A stretch of 64,000 nt of DNA from Streptomyces sp. NBC_01232. Lineage in GTDB: Bacteria; Actinomycetota; Actinomycetes; Streptomycetales; Streptomycetaceae. Positions 17,631 to 25,949 of this stretch are shown here, one piece after another; the stretch's first letter is position 1; each line of letters starts with the position of its first letter. The position numbers were made by a program, and so were the translations under genes. The stretch spans positions 2,112,501 to 2,176,500 of the forward strand of contig NZ_CP108518.1 in the NCBI RefSeq assembly GCF_035989885.1, given 5' to 3'. Under the pieces are notes generated by a model. The model made no database searches. It saw only the letters and a list, made by a program, of their open reading frames with translations, and had not been told where the DNA came from.

Positions 17631-18830
17631 ATGAGCGCATCGCAGACCTCCGACGTCCCCACACTCCTCGTCAAGATCTTCGGCAAGGACCGTCCCGGGA
17701 TCACCGCCGGGCTGTTCGACACCCTCGCCGCCTACTCCGTCGACGTCGTCGACATCGAGCAGGTCGTCACCCGTGGCCGCATCGTCCTGTGCGCCCTCGT
17801 CACCAAGCCCGCCAACGGCGCCGAGGGCGACCTGCGGGCCACCGTCCACAGCTGGGCCGAGTCCCTCAAGATGCAGGCCGAGATCCTCTCCGGTACCGGT
17901 GACAACCGGCCGCGCGGCGTCGGCCGCTCGCACGTCACCGTGCTCGGACACCCGCTCACCGCCGAGTCCACGGCCGCCATCGCGGCCCGGATCACCGCGA
18001 CCGGCGGCAATATCGACCGTATCTTCCGCCTCGCCAAGTACCCGGTGACGGCGGTGGAGTTCGCCGTCTCCGGCGTCGAGACCGAGCCGCTGCGCACCGC
18101 GCTGGCCACCGCGTCCGCGCACATCGGTGTGGATGTGGCCGTGGTTTCGGCCGGGTTGCACCGCCGGGCCCAGCGCCTGGTCGTCATGGACGTGGACTCG
18201 ACCCTCATCCAGGACGAGGTCATCGAGCTGTTCGCCGCGCACGCCGGGTGCGAGGCCGAGGTCGCCGAGGTCACCGAACGGGCCATGCGCGGCGAGCTGG
18301 ACTTCGAGCAGTCGCTGCACGCCCGGGTGGCGCTGCTCGCGGGCCTGGACGCGTCCGTCGTGGACAAGGTCCGTGCCGAGGTGCAGCTCACCCCGGGCGC
18401 GCGGACCCTGATCCGCACGCTCAAGCGGCTCGGCTACCAGGTGGGCGTGGTCTCCGGCGGCTTCACCCAGGTGACGGACGATCTGCGGGAGCGGCTGGGG
18501 CTGGACTTCGCCTCGGCCAACACCCTGGAGATCGTCGACGGGAAGCTGACGGGCAAGGTCACCGGCGAGATCGTGGACCGGGCGGGCAAGGCCCGGCTGC
18601 TGCGCCGCTTCGCCGCGGAGGCCGACGTACCGCTGTCCCAGACGGTGGCCATCGGTGACGGCGCCAATGACCTGGACATGCTGAACGCGGCCGGGCTGGG
18701 CGTGGCGTTCAACGCCAAGCCGGTGGTCCGCGAGGCCGCGCACACCGCGGTGAACGTGCCCTTCCTCGACGCGGTGCTGTACCTGCTCGGGATCACCCGT
18801 GAGGAGATCGAGGCCGCCGACCTGGCCTGA
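17631..18830 (+). CDS. serB: Phosphoserine phosphatase with N-terminal ACT domains
   Basis: A 399-residue protein. The first 180 residues hold two ACT-type regulatory modules (LVKIFGKDRPGITAGLFDTL and HVTVLGHPLTAEST). The C-terminal HAD phosphatase has motif I DVDSTLI, motif II VSGGFTQ, the catalytic Lys region and motif III AIGDGANDLDML. It performs the last step of serine synthesis (O-phospho-L-serine to L-serine). The length and double ACT arrangement match actinobacterial SerB. ATG at 17631, with GAGGGCACC in front. Confidence 0.95.
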   Translation: MSASQTSDVPTLLVKIFGKDRPGITAGLFDTLAAYSVDVVDIEQVVTRGRIVLCALVTKPANGAEGDLRATVHSWAESLKMQAEILSGTGDNRPRGVGRSHVTVLGHPLTAESTAAIAARITATGGNIDRIFRLAKYPVTAVEFAVSGVETEPLRTALATASAHIGVDVAVVSAGLHRRAQRLVVMDVDSTLIQDEVIELFAAHAGCEAEVAEVTERAMRGELDFEQSLHARVALLAGLDASVVDKVRAEVQLTPGARTLIRTLKRLGYQVGVVSGGFTQVTDDLRERLGLDFASANTLEIVDGKLTGKVTGEIVDRAGKARLLRRFAAEADVPLSQTVAIGDGANDLDMLNAAGLGVAFNAKPVVREAAHTAVNVPFLDAVLYLLGITREEIEAADLA

Positions 18831-18847
18831 CCCCCGCACCCGCACGA

Positions 18848-18884
18848 GCGGGCCCCGGCAGCCGCATCGGCTGCCGGGGCCCGC
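18848..18884. terminator. Bidirectional terminator between serB and sixA-like gene
   Basis: A perfect 16-bp stem (18848-18863 with 18869-18884) and a 5-nt GCATC loop. It is one of the strongest hairpins in the window and sits between converging genes. Confidence 0.85.
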
Positions 18885-18938
18885 TGGTGTCGTGGGGCCG
18901 GCGGTGTCGCAGGCCCACCGGTCTCGCGGGGCGTCCGG

Positions 18939-19460
18939 TCAGAGGCCCTTGGGGGTCCAGTAGTCGAGCAGTGTGCCCACACCGTGCTCCACGGACTTCC
19001 ACGATCCGGTGAAGGAGACCACGGCGAGGGCCGCGGTCGGGAACCCCGTACGGGTCATCCGCGCGAGGGTGTCGCCCTCCGAGCGCCCGGAGAGGGCGTC
19101 GGCGAGGGCGTGCATACCGGGGTTGTGCCCGATGACGAGGAGGTCCGCGACCTCGTCGGAGGTCTCGTTGAGCAGGGCGATGAGCTCGCCCAGCGAGGCG
19201 TCGTAGAGCCTCTCCTCGTAGTGCGTCTTCGGCCGGTGCGGCATCTCCTGGACGGCGAGCTTCCAGGTTTCGCGGGTGCGGGCGGCGGTGGAGCACAGGG
19301 CCAGGTCGAAGACGATGCCGGTTTCGGCGAGCTTCAGACCGACGGCCGGCGCGTCCTTGCGGCCTCGTTCCGCGAGCGGGCGATCGTGGTCGGACACCTC
19401 GGGCCAGTCGGCCTTGGCGTGCCGGAGGAGGGCGATCCTGCGGGGTGTGTCGGCGCTCAT
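18939..19460 (-). CDS. SixA-type histidine phosphatase
   Basis: A 173-residue protein of the histidine phosphatase (RHG) superfamily: LLRHAKADWP (RHG-type catalytic His), LCSTAARTRET, and VIGHNPGM with the second His. SixA-type enzymes act on phospho-His residues or small phosphoesters; the E. coli member dephosphorylates PTS/Hpt proteins. The small size and lack of inserted helical cap fit this branch. The ATG at 19460 has only a short GGGAG box 2 nt away. The substrate is uncertain. Confidence 0.85.
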   Translation of the reverse strand: MSADTPRRIALLRHAKADWPEVSDHDRPLAERGRKDAPAVGLKLAETGIVFDLALCSTAARTRETWKLAVQEMPHRPKTHYEERLYDASLGELIALLNETSDEVADLLVIGHNPGMHALADALSGRSEGDTLARMTRTGFPTAALAVVSFTGSWKSVEHGVGTLLDYWTPKGL

Positions 19461-19543
19461 GACTCCCAGCTTCGCATGAAACGAGCCATGGGGCGCAGGG
19501 TGTTGGGGGGGCTCACCCTCCCGGTCGAGGGGCGCGCGGGAGG

Positions 19544-19774
19544 TCAGCCGACGGCGCGCAGGAGCTGCTCGGCGACCTGGACGAGGCCCGGGACCTCGCC
19601 GGTGGCGGCGTGGGCCTCGCCGGATCCGGCGAGGAGCAGCAGCAGGAGCCCGAAGGCGAGGGCGGGCAGGGCCAGCGCCCACCAGTGCAGCCGGGTGCTG
19701 GCGCGGGTGGCCGCGCGGGCGCGGGGGCGGGACGGGCCCGACGGGAGGGGCCTGGTGTGCGTGGGGGCCGACAT
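19544..19774 (-). CDS. Small single-pass membrane protein
   Basis: A 76-residue protein: an Arg/Pro-rich N-terminal 35 residues, then one hydrophobic helix (WWALALPALAFGLLLLLLAG) and a short amphipathic tail. GGAGGCGGCC precedes the ATG at 19774, which supports a real gene. I recognise no family. Confidence 0.6.
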   Translation of the reverse strand: MSAPTHTRPLPSGPSRPRARAATRASTRLHWWALALPALAFGLLLLLLAGSGEAHAATGEVPGLVQVAEQLLRAVG

Positions 19775-19927
19775 GGCCGCCTCCGTGGGTGTGGACCGGA
19801 CTGACTCGCTGCCTACGAATCTATGGATCCGGGCCGGCGGTTCCCATCCGGGGCGCACCCCACTTCACCCTGAGCCTTACCCCCTAGGGGGTGGTGGGGT
19901 TAGCCCCACCCTCCCGGGGGAGCGGGT

Positions 19928-20047
19928 TCACGGGGAGGCGATCGTGGCGATGACGGAGATGATCACGGTCACGGCGAGGATCGCGCCGAGCACGAGGCCG
20001 AGCTTCTTACGGCCGTCCTGCGGGTTCGGTTCAAGTACGGGCGACAT
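19928..20047 (-). CDS. SGM_5486-type transporter-associated micro-protein
   Basis: A 39-residue protein: a short charged N-terminus (MSPVLEPNPQDGRKK) and one transmembrane helix to the C-terminus. It begins 5 nt beyond the MFS transporter stop codon on the same strand. This size, sequence style and position match the Streptomyces 'SGM_5486 family transporter-associated protein' that I recall; a role as a small subunit or regulator of the transporter is inferred from that constant linkage. Confidence 0.7.
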   Translation of the reverse strand: MSPVLEPNPQDGRKKLGLVLGAILAVTVIISVIATIASP

Positions 20048-20052
20048 GCAGG

Positions 20053-21360
20053 TCAGTCTCGCATGCCGCATTCGTCCTCGATCGTGCGGTCCCGTCCGGC
20101 GAGGACGCCGAGCGCGATCTGCGGGACGAGCAGGCCGGCCATCAGGGCGAGCGGCAGGTCCCAGCCTCCGCTGTGCTGGTAGAGGGCGCCGATGACGAGC
20201 GGGCCGGGGATGGAGATGAGGTAGCCGGTGCTCTGGGCGAAGGCGGAGAGCTTGACCACGCCGGCCGGGGACTTGGCGCGCAGCCCGATGAGGGTGATGA
20301 CGAGGGGGAAGGCGCAGTTGGAGATGCCGAGCAGGAGCGCCCAGGCCCAGGCTCCGGCGGCGGGGGCGAAGGAGAGCCCGAGGTAGCCGGTGAGGCCGAA
20401 GAGGCCGAGGGTGACGGCGATGGCGCCCTGGTTCTTCATCCGGGCGGCCAGGCCCGGGATGACGAAGGCGAGCGGGACGCCCATGACCATGGTGACGGCG
20501 AGCAGCACGCCGGCGGTGGAGGCGGAGACCCCGGCGTCGCGGAAGATCTGCGGGAGCCAGCCCATGGTGATGTAGGCGCCGGTGGCCTGGAGGCCGAAGT
20601 AGCAGGCCAGGGCCCATGCGGTGCGGCTGCGGACGACCCGCGGGCCGGTGTCGGCGCCGGACCGTGCGCCGGACGCGGCCGCGGCGGTCTCGGCGGCTCG
20701 GTCGGCGCGCCGGGAGGCGCGGGCGACGGGCAGCCAGGGCAGTACGGCGACCAGGGCGAGCACGGCCCAGACCAGCAGGCCGGTGCGCCAGCTGCCGCCG
20801 AGGGCGCCGGTCAGCGGGACGGTCGCGGCGGCGGCGAGCGAGGTGCCGGCGGCCAGGGACATGGAGTACAGGCCGGTCATGGTGCCGACGCGGTCCGGGA
20901 AGTAGCGCTTGACGATCACCGGGAGCAGCACGTTGGTGAGGGCTATGCCGGCCAGCGAGAGGGCGCTGGCGGCGAGGAAGCCGGTGGCGCCGGTCGCGAA
21001 GGGGCGGATCAGCAGGCCGGTGGCGACGGCGGCCATGCCGGCGCAGACGACCGCGGCCGGGCCGAAGCGGCGGGAGAGGCGGGGCGCGGTGACGCCGAAG
21101 ACGGCGAAGCAGAGTGCCGGGACGGAGGTGATCAGTCCGGCGACCGTGCCGCTCATGCCGAGACCCGTGCGGGTCTCCTCGAAGAGGGCGCCGAGGCTGG
21201 TGATGGCGGGCCGCAGGTTGAGGGCGGCCAGCACGATTCCGACGATGAGCACCGGACCGAGCCAGGTCGGGGCGCCCTGAGCGGCAGCAGGAAGGTGCTG
21301 GTCAGGGGCGGTGCGCACGACCGCCGGGCGGTTCATGGTCTGGATTTCTTCGTCGGCCAT
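20053..21360 (-). CDS. CynX/NimT family MFS transporter
   Basis: A 435-residue, 12-helix major facilitator. The NLRPAITSLG motif in helix 1 is diagnostic of the CynX/NimT (cyanate / 2-nitroimidazole) branch. The loop 2-3 motif appears as APRLSRRFGP and the central loop is Ala/Arg rich. Substrates of Streptomyces members are unknown. It is divergent from the FadR-type regulator, with only 57 bp between start codons, and is followed by the 39-residue partner gene. Confidence 0.88.
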   Translation of the reverse strand: MADEEIQTMNRPAVVRTAPDQHLPAAAQGAPTWLGPVLIVGIVLAALNLRPAITSLGALFEETRTGLGMSGTVAGLITSVPALCFAVFGVTAPRLSRRFGPAAVVCAGMAAVATGLLIRPFATGATGFLAASALSLAGIALTNVLLPVIVKRYFPDRVGTMTGLYSMSLAAGTSLAAAATVPLTGALGGSWRTGLLVWAVLALVAVLPWLPVARASRRADRAAETAAAASGARSGADTGPRVVRSRTAWALACYFGLQATGAYITMGWLPQIFRDAGVSASTAGVLLAVTMVMGVPLAFVIPGLAARMKNQGAIAVTLGLFGLTGYLGLSFAPAAGAWAWALLLGISNCAFPLVITLIGLRAKSPAGVVKLSAFAQSTGYLISIPGPLVIGALYQHSGGWDLPLALMAGLLVPQIALGVLAGRDRTIEDECGMRD

Positions 21361-21361
21361 T

Positions 21362-21393
21362 CAACCATCATAGAATCATGGGATGATTGGTTG
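21362..21393. promoter_or_regulatory. Candidate FadR-type operator between MFS and regulator genes
   Basis: CAACCATCA (21362-21370) is mirrored by TGATTGGTTG (21384-21393) with a single-nucleotide bulge. The repeat brackets a TAGAAT hexamer (21371-21376) that could be the -10 of the regulator gene. The position, directly in the 57-bp divergent region, suits autoregulation and control of the transporter. Confidence 0.55.
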
Positions 21394-21417
21394 TCCAGTC
21401 GCTCTCGAGAGGAACCC

Positions 21418-22128
21418 ATGCCGCTGACCTCGCCCCGGCGCTCCGCGCTCGTCGATCAGGTGATCGCCCAGCTGCGGAACCAGATCACCTCCGGCGAGTG
21501 GCCGGTCGGCGCCCGCATCCCGACCGAGCCCGAGCTCGTCGAGCTGCTCGGCGTCGCCCGCAACACGGTGCGCGAGGCCGTGCGGGCGCTGGCGCACAAC
21601 GGCCTCCTGGACATCCGGCAGGGCTCGGGTACGTACGTCATCGCCACCAGCGAGCTGGCCGGTGTCATGCACCGCCGCTTCGCCGGGGCCCAGCCGCGGC
21701 ACATCGCCGAACTGCGGTCGACGCTGGAGTCCTCGGCGGCCCGGCTGGCGGCGGAGCGGCGCACCGAGCGGGACCTCGTACAGCTGGACGCCCTGCTGGC
21801 GCGCCGGGAGGAGGCCTGGGCGGGCGGGGACGCGGAGGTCTTCGTGGCGGCGGACGTGAGCCTGCACATGGCGGTGGTGACGGCCTCGCACAACGACGTA
21901 CTGATCGAGCTGTACGCGGACCTCGGCGACCTGGTGGCCGACTGGCTGCGGGCGGACGTCGGCACCGAACTGCACCCTTCCGCGCACCTGGACCACGCGC
22001 GGCTGATCGAGGCGATCCGGCGGGGGGACGGGGACGCGGCGGCCTCGGAGGCGGCGGGCTACCCCTTCGCCTGTCTCGGCGGGAACCCGCAGGAGGACCG
22101 GGGCCCGCTCACGGGCGCCGGTGGCTGA
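21418..22128 (+). CDS. FadR-subfamily GntR transcriptional regulator
   Basis: A 236-residue protein. The N-terminal winged helix reads VIAQLRNQITSGEWPVGARI, PTEPELVELLGVARNTVREAVRALA, then GLLDIRQGSGTYV. The C-terminal all-helical FCD domain has the metal-binding Asp/His pattern (AADVSLHMAVVTASHN, HLDHARLIEAIRRGD). The ATG at 21418 follows CGAGAGGAACCC. FCD regulators bind small carboxylates. It probably controls the divergent MFS gene. Its 3' end overlaps the convergent secreted-protein gene by 20 nt. Confidence 0.92.
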   Translation: MPLTSPRRSALVDQVIAQLRNQITSGEWPVGARIPTEPELVELLGVARNTVREAVRALAHNGLLDIRQGSGTYVIATSELAGVMHRRFAGAQPRHIAELRSTLESSAARLAAERRTERDLVQLDALLARREEAWAGGDAEVFVAADVSLHMAVVTASHNDVLIELYADLGDLVADWLRADVGTELHPSAHLDHARLIEAIRRGDGDAAASEAAGYPFACLGGNPQEDRGPLTGAGG

Positions 22129-22540
22129 CCCAGGCCGAGCGGACCTCTTTCCAGCAGCGGCCGACGAGCTCGACCCGGCCGGCCGGCCCGACGGTCACGG
22201 CGACGCCGTCGCCGTCCACGTCCCACCAGCGGTCGCACTCGACGTGCAGCCGCACCTGGTCGGTCTCCGGGTAGGCGTTGTGGCAGTACGCCGTGACCTG
22301 CGAGCCCTGGATCGCGGTGTCGCAGTCGGCGCCGAAGAGTTCACCGCCGGCGAGCGGCGCGGGCTGGGCGGGAGGCTCGGCGGGAAGGTCGGCGAGCTCC
22401 ACGACGGCCGGGGCCACCGCCTCGGGGCCGGGCACGCTCTCCTCCTCCACGGGCTGCGCGGCCGCTCCGGGGACCAGGAGTCCGGTCACGATCACGGAGG
22501 TGACCAGCACGGATACGACTCGGCTCGGTCTCGCGCGCAC
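22109..22540 (-). CDS. Secreted protein of unknown function
   Basis: A 143-residue protein: a signal peptide (VVSVLVTSVIVTGLLVPGAAAQ), an acidic Pro-rich linker, then a compact domain of about 75 residues with four cysteines (GADCDT, AYCHN, HVECDRWW, GRCWKE), probably two disulfides. The GTG at 22540 is preceded by GGAGGAGG. I do not recognise the domain. It overlaps the end of the regulator gene tail to tail. Confidence 0.75.
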   Translation of the reverse strand: MRARPSRVVSVLVTSVIVTGLLVPGAAAQPVEEESVPGPEAVAPAVVELADLPAEPPAQPAPLAGGELFGADCDTAIQGSQVTAYCHNAYPETDQVRLHVECDRWWDVDGDGVAVTVGPAGRVELVGRCWKEVRSAWVSHRRP

Positions 22541-22679
22541 TCCTACCTCCTCCCCGCAGGAGCCGAGAAGATCCCGGCATCGTCAGTTTGCAGGCATCTG
22601 TCCCGGTTTTCGACTCGGGAAGATCCGGTCGGCCGGTGAACATGCGATCGAGCGGGCCCCGCGGAACGCGGAACGGCGA

Positions 22680-22711
22680 CGGCCGCGCCTCCCGGAGGGG
22701 AAGCGCGGCCG
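22680..22711 (-). terminator. Probable terminator of fabG-fabI
   Basis: CGGCCGCGC (22680-22688) pairs with GCGCGGCCG (22703-22711), with partial internal pairing. It lies about 35 nt beyond the fabI stop codon on the leftward transcript. Confidence 0.5.
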
Positions 22712-22744
22712 CCGCCGTACGGACACGGGAGAGCCGATCGGGGA

Positions 22745-23515
22745 TCAGGCACCCATCGCGTGCAGGCCGCCGTCCACGTGGACGATCTCGCCGGTGGTCT
22801 TCGGGAACCAGTCGGACAGCAGGGCCACGACGCCCTTGCCCGTCGGCTCCGGGTCGCTCATGTCCCACTGCAGCATGGAGCGGCTGTTCCAGACCTCGGC
22901 CAGCTCGCCGAAGCCCGGGATGGACTTCGCGGCCATCGAGCCGATCGGACCGGCCGAGACCAGGTTGCAGCGGATGTTGTCCTTGCCCAGGTCACGGGCG
23001 AGGTAGCGGCTGGTGGCCTCCAGGGCCGCCTTGGCCGGGCCCATCCAGTCGTACTGCGGCCAGGCGAACTGCGCGTCGAAGGTGAGGCCGACGATGGCCG
23101 CGCCCTCTTCCGGGAACAGCGGCTTGCAGGCCATGGCCAGCGACTTCAGCGAGAACGCCGAGACGTGCATGGCGGTGGCCACCGACTCGAACGGGGTGTT
23201 CAGGAAGTTGCCGCCGAGGGCGTCCTGCGGTGCGAAGCCGATCGAGTGCACGACGCCGTCGAGGCCGCCGAGCTCGTCACGGACGAGGCCCTCCAGGCGG
23301 GCGAGGTGCTCGTCGTTGGTGACGTCGAGCTCGATCACCTTGACCGGCTTGGGCAGCTTCTTGGCGATGCGCTCGGTCAGGCTCGGGCGGGGCCACGCGG
23401 TGAGGATGACCTCGGCGCCCTGCTCCTGGGCCAGCCTGGCGGTGTGGAAGGCGATGGACGACTCCATCAGCACCCCGGTGATGAGGATGCGCTTGCCGTC
23501 GAGAATTCCGCTCAT
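22745..23515 (-). CDS. fabI: Enoyl-[acyl-carrier-protein] reductase (NADH)
   Basis: A 256-residue InhA/FabI-type enzyme: LITGVLMESSIAFHTA cofactor loop, VHSIGFAPQDALGG, and the catalytic YDWMGPAKAALE (Tyr...Lys with the YX6K spacing). It reduces trans-2-enoyl-ACP in type II fatty acid synthesis. It starts 5 nt after the fabG stop, so the two form a FAS-II operon separated from the main fab cluster, as in S. coelicolor. It should be the target of triclosan/isoniazid-type inhibitors by family. Confidence 0.95.
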   Translation of the reverse strand: MSGILDGKRILITGVLMESSIAFHTARLAQEQGAEVILTAWPRPSLTERIAKKLPKPVKVIELDVTNDEHLARLEGLVRDELGGLDGVVHSIGFAPQDALGGNFLNTPFESVATAMHVSAFSLKSLAMACKPLFPEEGAAIVGLTFDAQFAWPQYDWMGPAKAALEATSRYLARDLGKDNIRCNLVSAGPIGSMAAKSIPGFGELAEVWNSRSMLQWDMSDPEPTGKGVVALLSDWFPKTTGEIVHVDGGLHAMGA

Positions 23516-23520
23516 GGTGA

Positions 23521-24240
23521 TCAGTGACCCATGCCCAATCCGCCGTCAACGGGAATGACGGCTCCTGTGATGTACGCGGCGTCGTCGGACGCCAGGAAGC
23601 TGACGGCTGCCGCGATCTCCTCGGGCTGCGCGTAGCGGGCGAGCGGCACCTGAGCCACGATGCCCGCGCGCTGCTCGTCCGTGAGCACCTTCGTCATGTC
23701 GGTGTCCACGAAGCCGGGGGCGACGACGTTGAAAGTGATGTTGCGGGAGCCCAGCTCGCGGGCGAGGGAACGGGCGAAGCCGACCAGCGCGGCCTTGGAG
23801 GCGGCGTAGTTGGCCTGGCCCGCCGAGCCCATGAGCCCGACGACCGAGGAGATCAGGACGACGCGGCCCTTCTTGGCACGGAGCATGCCGCGGTTCGCGC
23901 GCTTGACCACCCGGAACGTGCCGGTGAGGTTCGTGTCGAGGACCGAGGTGAAGTCCTCCTCGGACATGCGCATCAGCAGCGTGTCCTTGGTGATGCCGGC
24001 GTTGGCCACGAGGACCTCGACCGCGCCGTGCTTCTCCTCGATCTCCTTGTAGGCCTGCTCCACCTGCTCGGAGTCGGTGATGTCGCACCGCACCGCCAGA
24101 ACACCGAGCGAGGTGAGCGCCTCCGGCGGCTCACCCGACCGGAACGTGATCGCGACCTTGTCGCCGGCCTCCGCGAAGGCTCGGGCGATGGCGAGGCCGA
24201 TGCCCCGGTTTCCTCCGGTGACGAGAACCGAGCGGCTCAA
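23521..24240 (-). CDS. fabG: 3-oxoacyl-[acyl-carrier-protein] reductase
   Basis: A 239-residue SDR: VTGGNRGIGLAIARAF, VANAGITKD, ISS..GLMG...NYAASKAAL (Ser, Tyr, Lys triad) and the C-terminal ITGAVIPVDGGLGMGH of FabG. It reduces 3-ketoacyl-ACP with NADPH. The start codon is TTG at 24240, preceded by AAAGGGTGATCCG; there is no ATG or GTG nearby, so TTG is well supported. The promoter region contains a perfect ACCTATAGGT palindrome (24278-24287). Confidence 0.95.
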   Translation of the reverse strand: MSRSVLVTGGNRGIGLAIARAFAEAGDKVAITFRSGEPPEALTSLGVLAVRCDITDSEQVEQAYKEIEEKHGAVEVLVANAGITKDTLLMRMSEEDFTSVLDTNLTGTFRVVKRANRGMLRAKKGRVVLISSVVGLMGSAGQANYAASKAALVGFARSLARELGSRNITFNVVAPGFVDTDMTKVLTDEQRAGIVAQVPLARYAQPEEIAAAVSFLASDDAAYITGAVIPVDGGLGMGH

Positions 24241-24347
24241 CGGATCACCCTTTCGCTAGCGGTCTTGAATACCAAAAACCTATAGGTCGCAGCCGTCCTA
24301 CGGAGAATCGACCCCCGACAGGGCCTTGCGACGGGCTCTGTCGAGTC

Positions 24348-24365
24348 CCTACAGAAAGATGTAGG
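24348..24365. promoter_or_regulatory. Inverted repeat CCTACA-N6-TGTAGG in the fabG/tldD divergent region
   Basis: Perfect 6-bp arms (24348-24353, 24360-24365). It lies 60 nt upstream of tldD and 108 nt upstream of fabG. The geometry fits a dimeric regulator site; no regulator is known to me. Confidence 0.4.
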
Positions 24366-24425
24366 CACAAGGGCTCCGATCGCGACATGATCGGGGCGAC
24401 CGGCTCCGACCACGGGAGGACTTCC

Positions 24426-25949
24426 GTGCCCCATTCCATCGATGCGGCCTTCACCGCGCTGCCCTTGCGGGCGCTCGCCGACGCGGCGCTCGCCCGGGCC
24501 CGCGCGCTGGGCGCCGACCATGCCGACTTCCGGCTGGAGCGGATCCGCAGCGCCTCCTGGCGCCTGCGGGACGCCAAGCCCTCCGGCGGGTCCGACACCA
24601 CCGATCTCGGGTATGCGGTCCGGGTGGTGCACGGGGGCAGTTGGGGATTCGCCTCCGGTGTGGACCTGACCATGGACGCCGCCGCCAAGGTGGCCTCGCA
24701 GGCCGTGGCCATGGCGAAGCTGTCCGCCCAGGTGATCAAGGCCGCCGGTTCGGACGAGCGCGTGGAGCTCGCCGACGAGCCGGTGCACACCGACCGGACG
24801 TGGATCTCCGCGTACGACGTGAACCCCTTCGAGGTGCCGGACGCGGAGAAGGCGGCGCTGCTCGCCGACTGGAGCTCGCGCCTGCTGGCGGCCGACGGGG
24901 TCGCCCACGTGGACGCCTCGCTGCTCGCCGTGCACGAGAACAAGTTCTACGCCGACACCGCGGGCACCTCGACCACGCAGCAGCGGGTCCGGGTGCACCC
25001 GCAGCTGACCGCGGTCGCCGTGAACGGCACCACCGGCGAGTTCGACTCGATGCGCACCATCGCCCCGCCCGCGGGCCGCGGCTGGGAGTACCTGACGGGC
25101 ACCGGCTGGGACTGGAACTCCGAGCTGGAGCAGATCCCCGGTCTGCTCGCCGAGAAGATGCGGGCGCCGAGCGTCGAGGCCGGGCGCTACGACCTGGTCG
25201 TCGACCCGTCCAACCTGTGGCTCACCATCCACGAGTCCATCGGCCACGCCACCGAGCTCGACCGGGCACTGGGCTACGAGGCGGCGTACGCGGGGACCTC
25301 CTTCGCCACCTTCGACCAGCTGGGCAAGCTCAAGTACGGCTCCCCGATCATGAACGTGACGGGTGACCGCACCGCCGAGCACGGACTGGCCACCGTCGGC
25401 TTCGACGACGAGGGCGTCCAGGCGCAGAGCTGGGACCTGGTCAAGGACGGCACCCTGGTCGGCTACCAGCTGGACCGGCGGATCGCGAAGCTGACCGGCC
25501 TCGGGCGCTCCAACGGCTGCGCCTTCGCCGACTCCCCCGGGAACGTGCCCGTCCAGCGGATGGCGAACGTGTCCCTCCAGCCGGATCCGGGCGGGCTCTC
25601 GACCGAGGACCTGATCGGCGGGGTGGAGCGCGGGATCTACGTGGTCGGCGACCGCTCCTGGTCGATCGACATGCAGCGCTACAACTTCCAGTTCACCGGG
25701 CAGCGGTTCTTCCGGATCGAGAACGGCCGGCTGGCCGGGCAGCTGCGCGATGTCGCCTACCAGGCCACCACCACCGATTTCTGGGGCTCGATGGAGAAGG
25801 TCGGCGGTCCGCAGACCTATGTCCTGGGCGGCGCCTTCAACTGCGGCAAGGCCCAGCCGGGCCAGGTCGCGGCGGTCTCGCACGGCTGCCCGTCCGCGCT
25901 GTTCCGCGACGTGAACATCCTGAACACCACGCAGGAGGCCGGGCGATGA
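24426..25949 (+). CDS. tldD: TldD metallopeptidase subunit
   Basis: A 507-residue protein starting at GTG 24426 behind GGGAGGACTTCC. The zinc-site HESIGHATELDRALG (HExxxH) and the later C-terminal GGVERGIYVVGDRSW...FNCGKAQPGQ are diagnostic of TldD. TldD/TldE heterodimers degrade unfolded peptides through their central cavity and mature microcin B17 and some RiPPs. TldE is encoded next, with an ATGA overlap. No RiPP precursor is visible beside it, so a housekeeping proteolytic role is likely. Confidence 0.95.
   Translation: MPHSIDAAFTALPLRALADAALARARALGADHADFRLERIRSASWRLRDAKPSGGSDTTDLGYAVRVVHGGSWGFASGVDLTMDAAAKVASQAVAMAKLSAQVIKAAGSDERVELADEPVHTDRTWISAYDVNPFEVPDAEKAALLADWSSRLLAADGVAHVDASLLAVHENKFYADTAGTSTTQQRVRVHPQLTAVAVNGTTGEFDSMRTIAPPAGRGWEYLTGTGWDWNSELEQIPGLLAEKMRAPSVEAGRYDLVVDPSNLWLTIHESIGHATELDRALGYEAAYAGTSFATFDQLGKLKYGSPIMNVTGDRTAEHGLATVGFDDEGVQAQSWDLVKDGTLVGYQLDRRIAKLTGLGRSNGCAFADSPGNVPVQRMANVSLQPDPGGLSTEDLIGGVERGIYVVGDRSWSIDMQRYNFQFTGQRFFRIENGRLAGQLRDVAYQATTTDFWGSMEKVGGPQTYVLGGAFNCGKAQPGQVAAVSHGCPSALFRDVNILNTTQEAGR

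Noticed and set aside
15809..17722. A reverse-strand 637-codon frame opposite the streptophobe gene
   Set aside because: Arg/Gly/Pro/His-rich shadow. The plus-strand product has clear alternating membrane helices and a Pro-rich tail as expected for streptophobe proteins.
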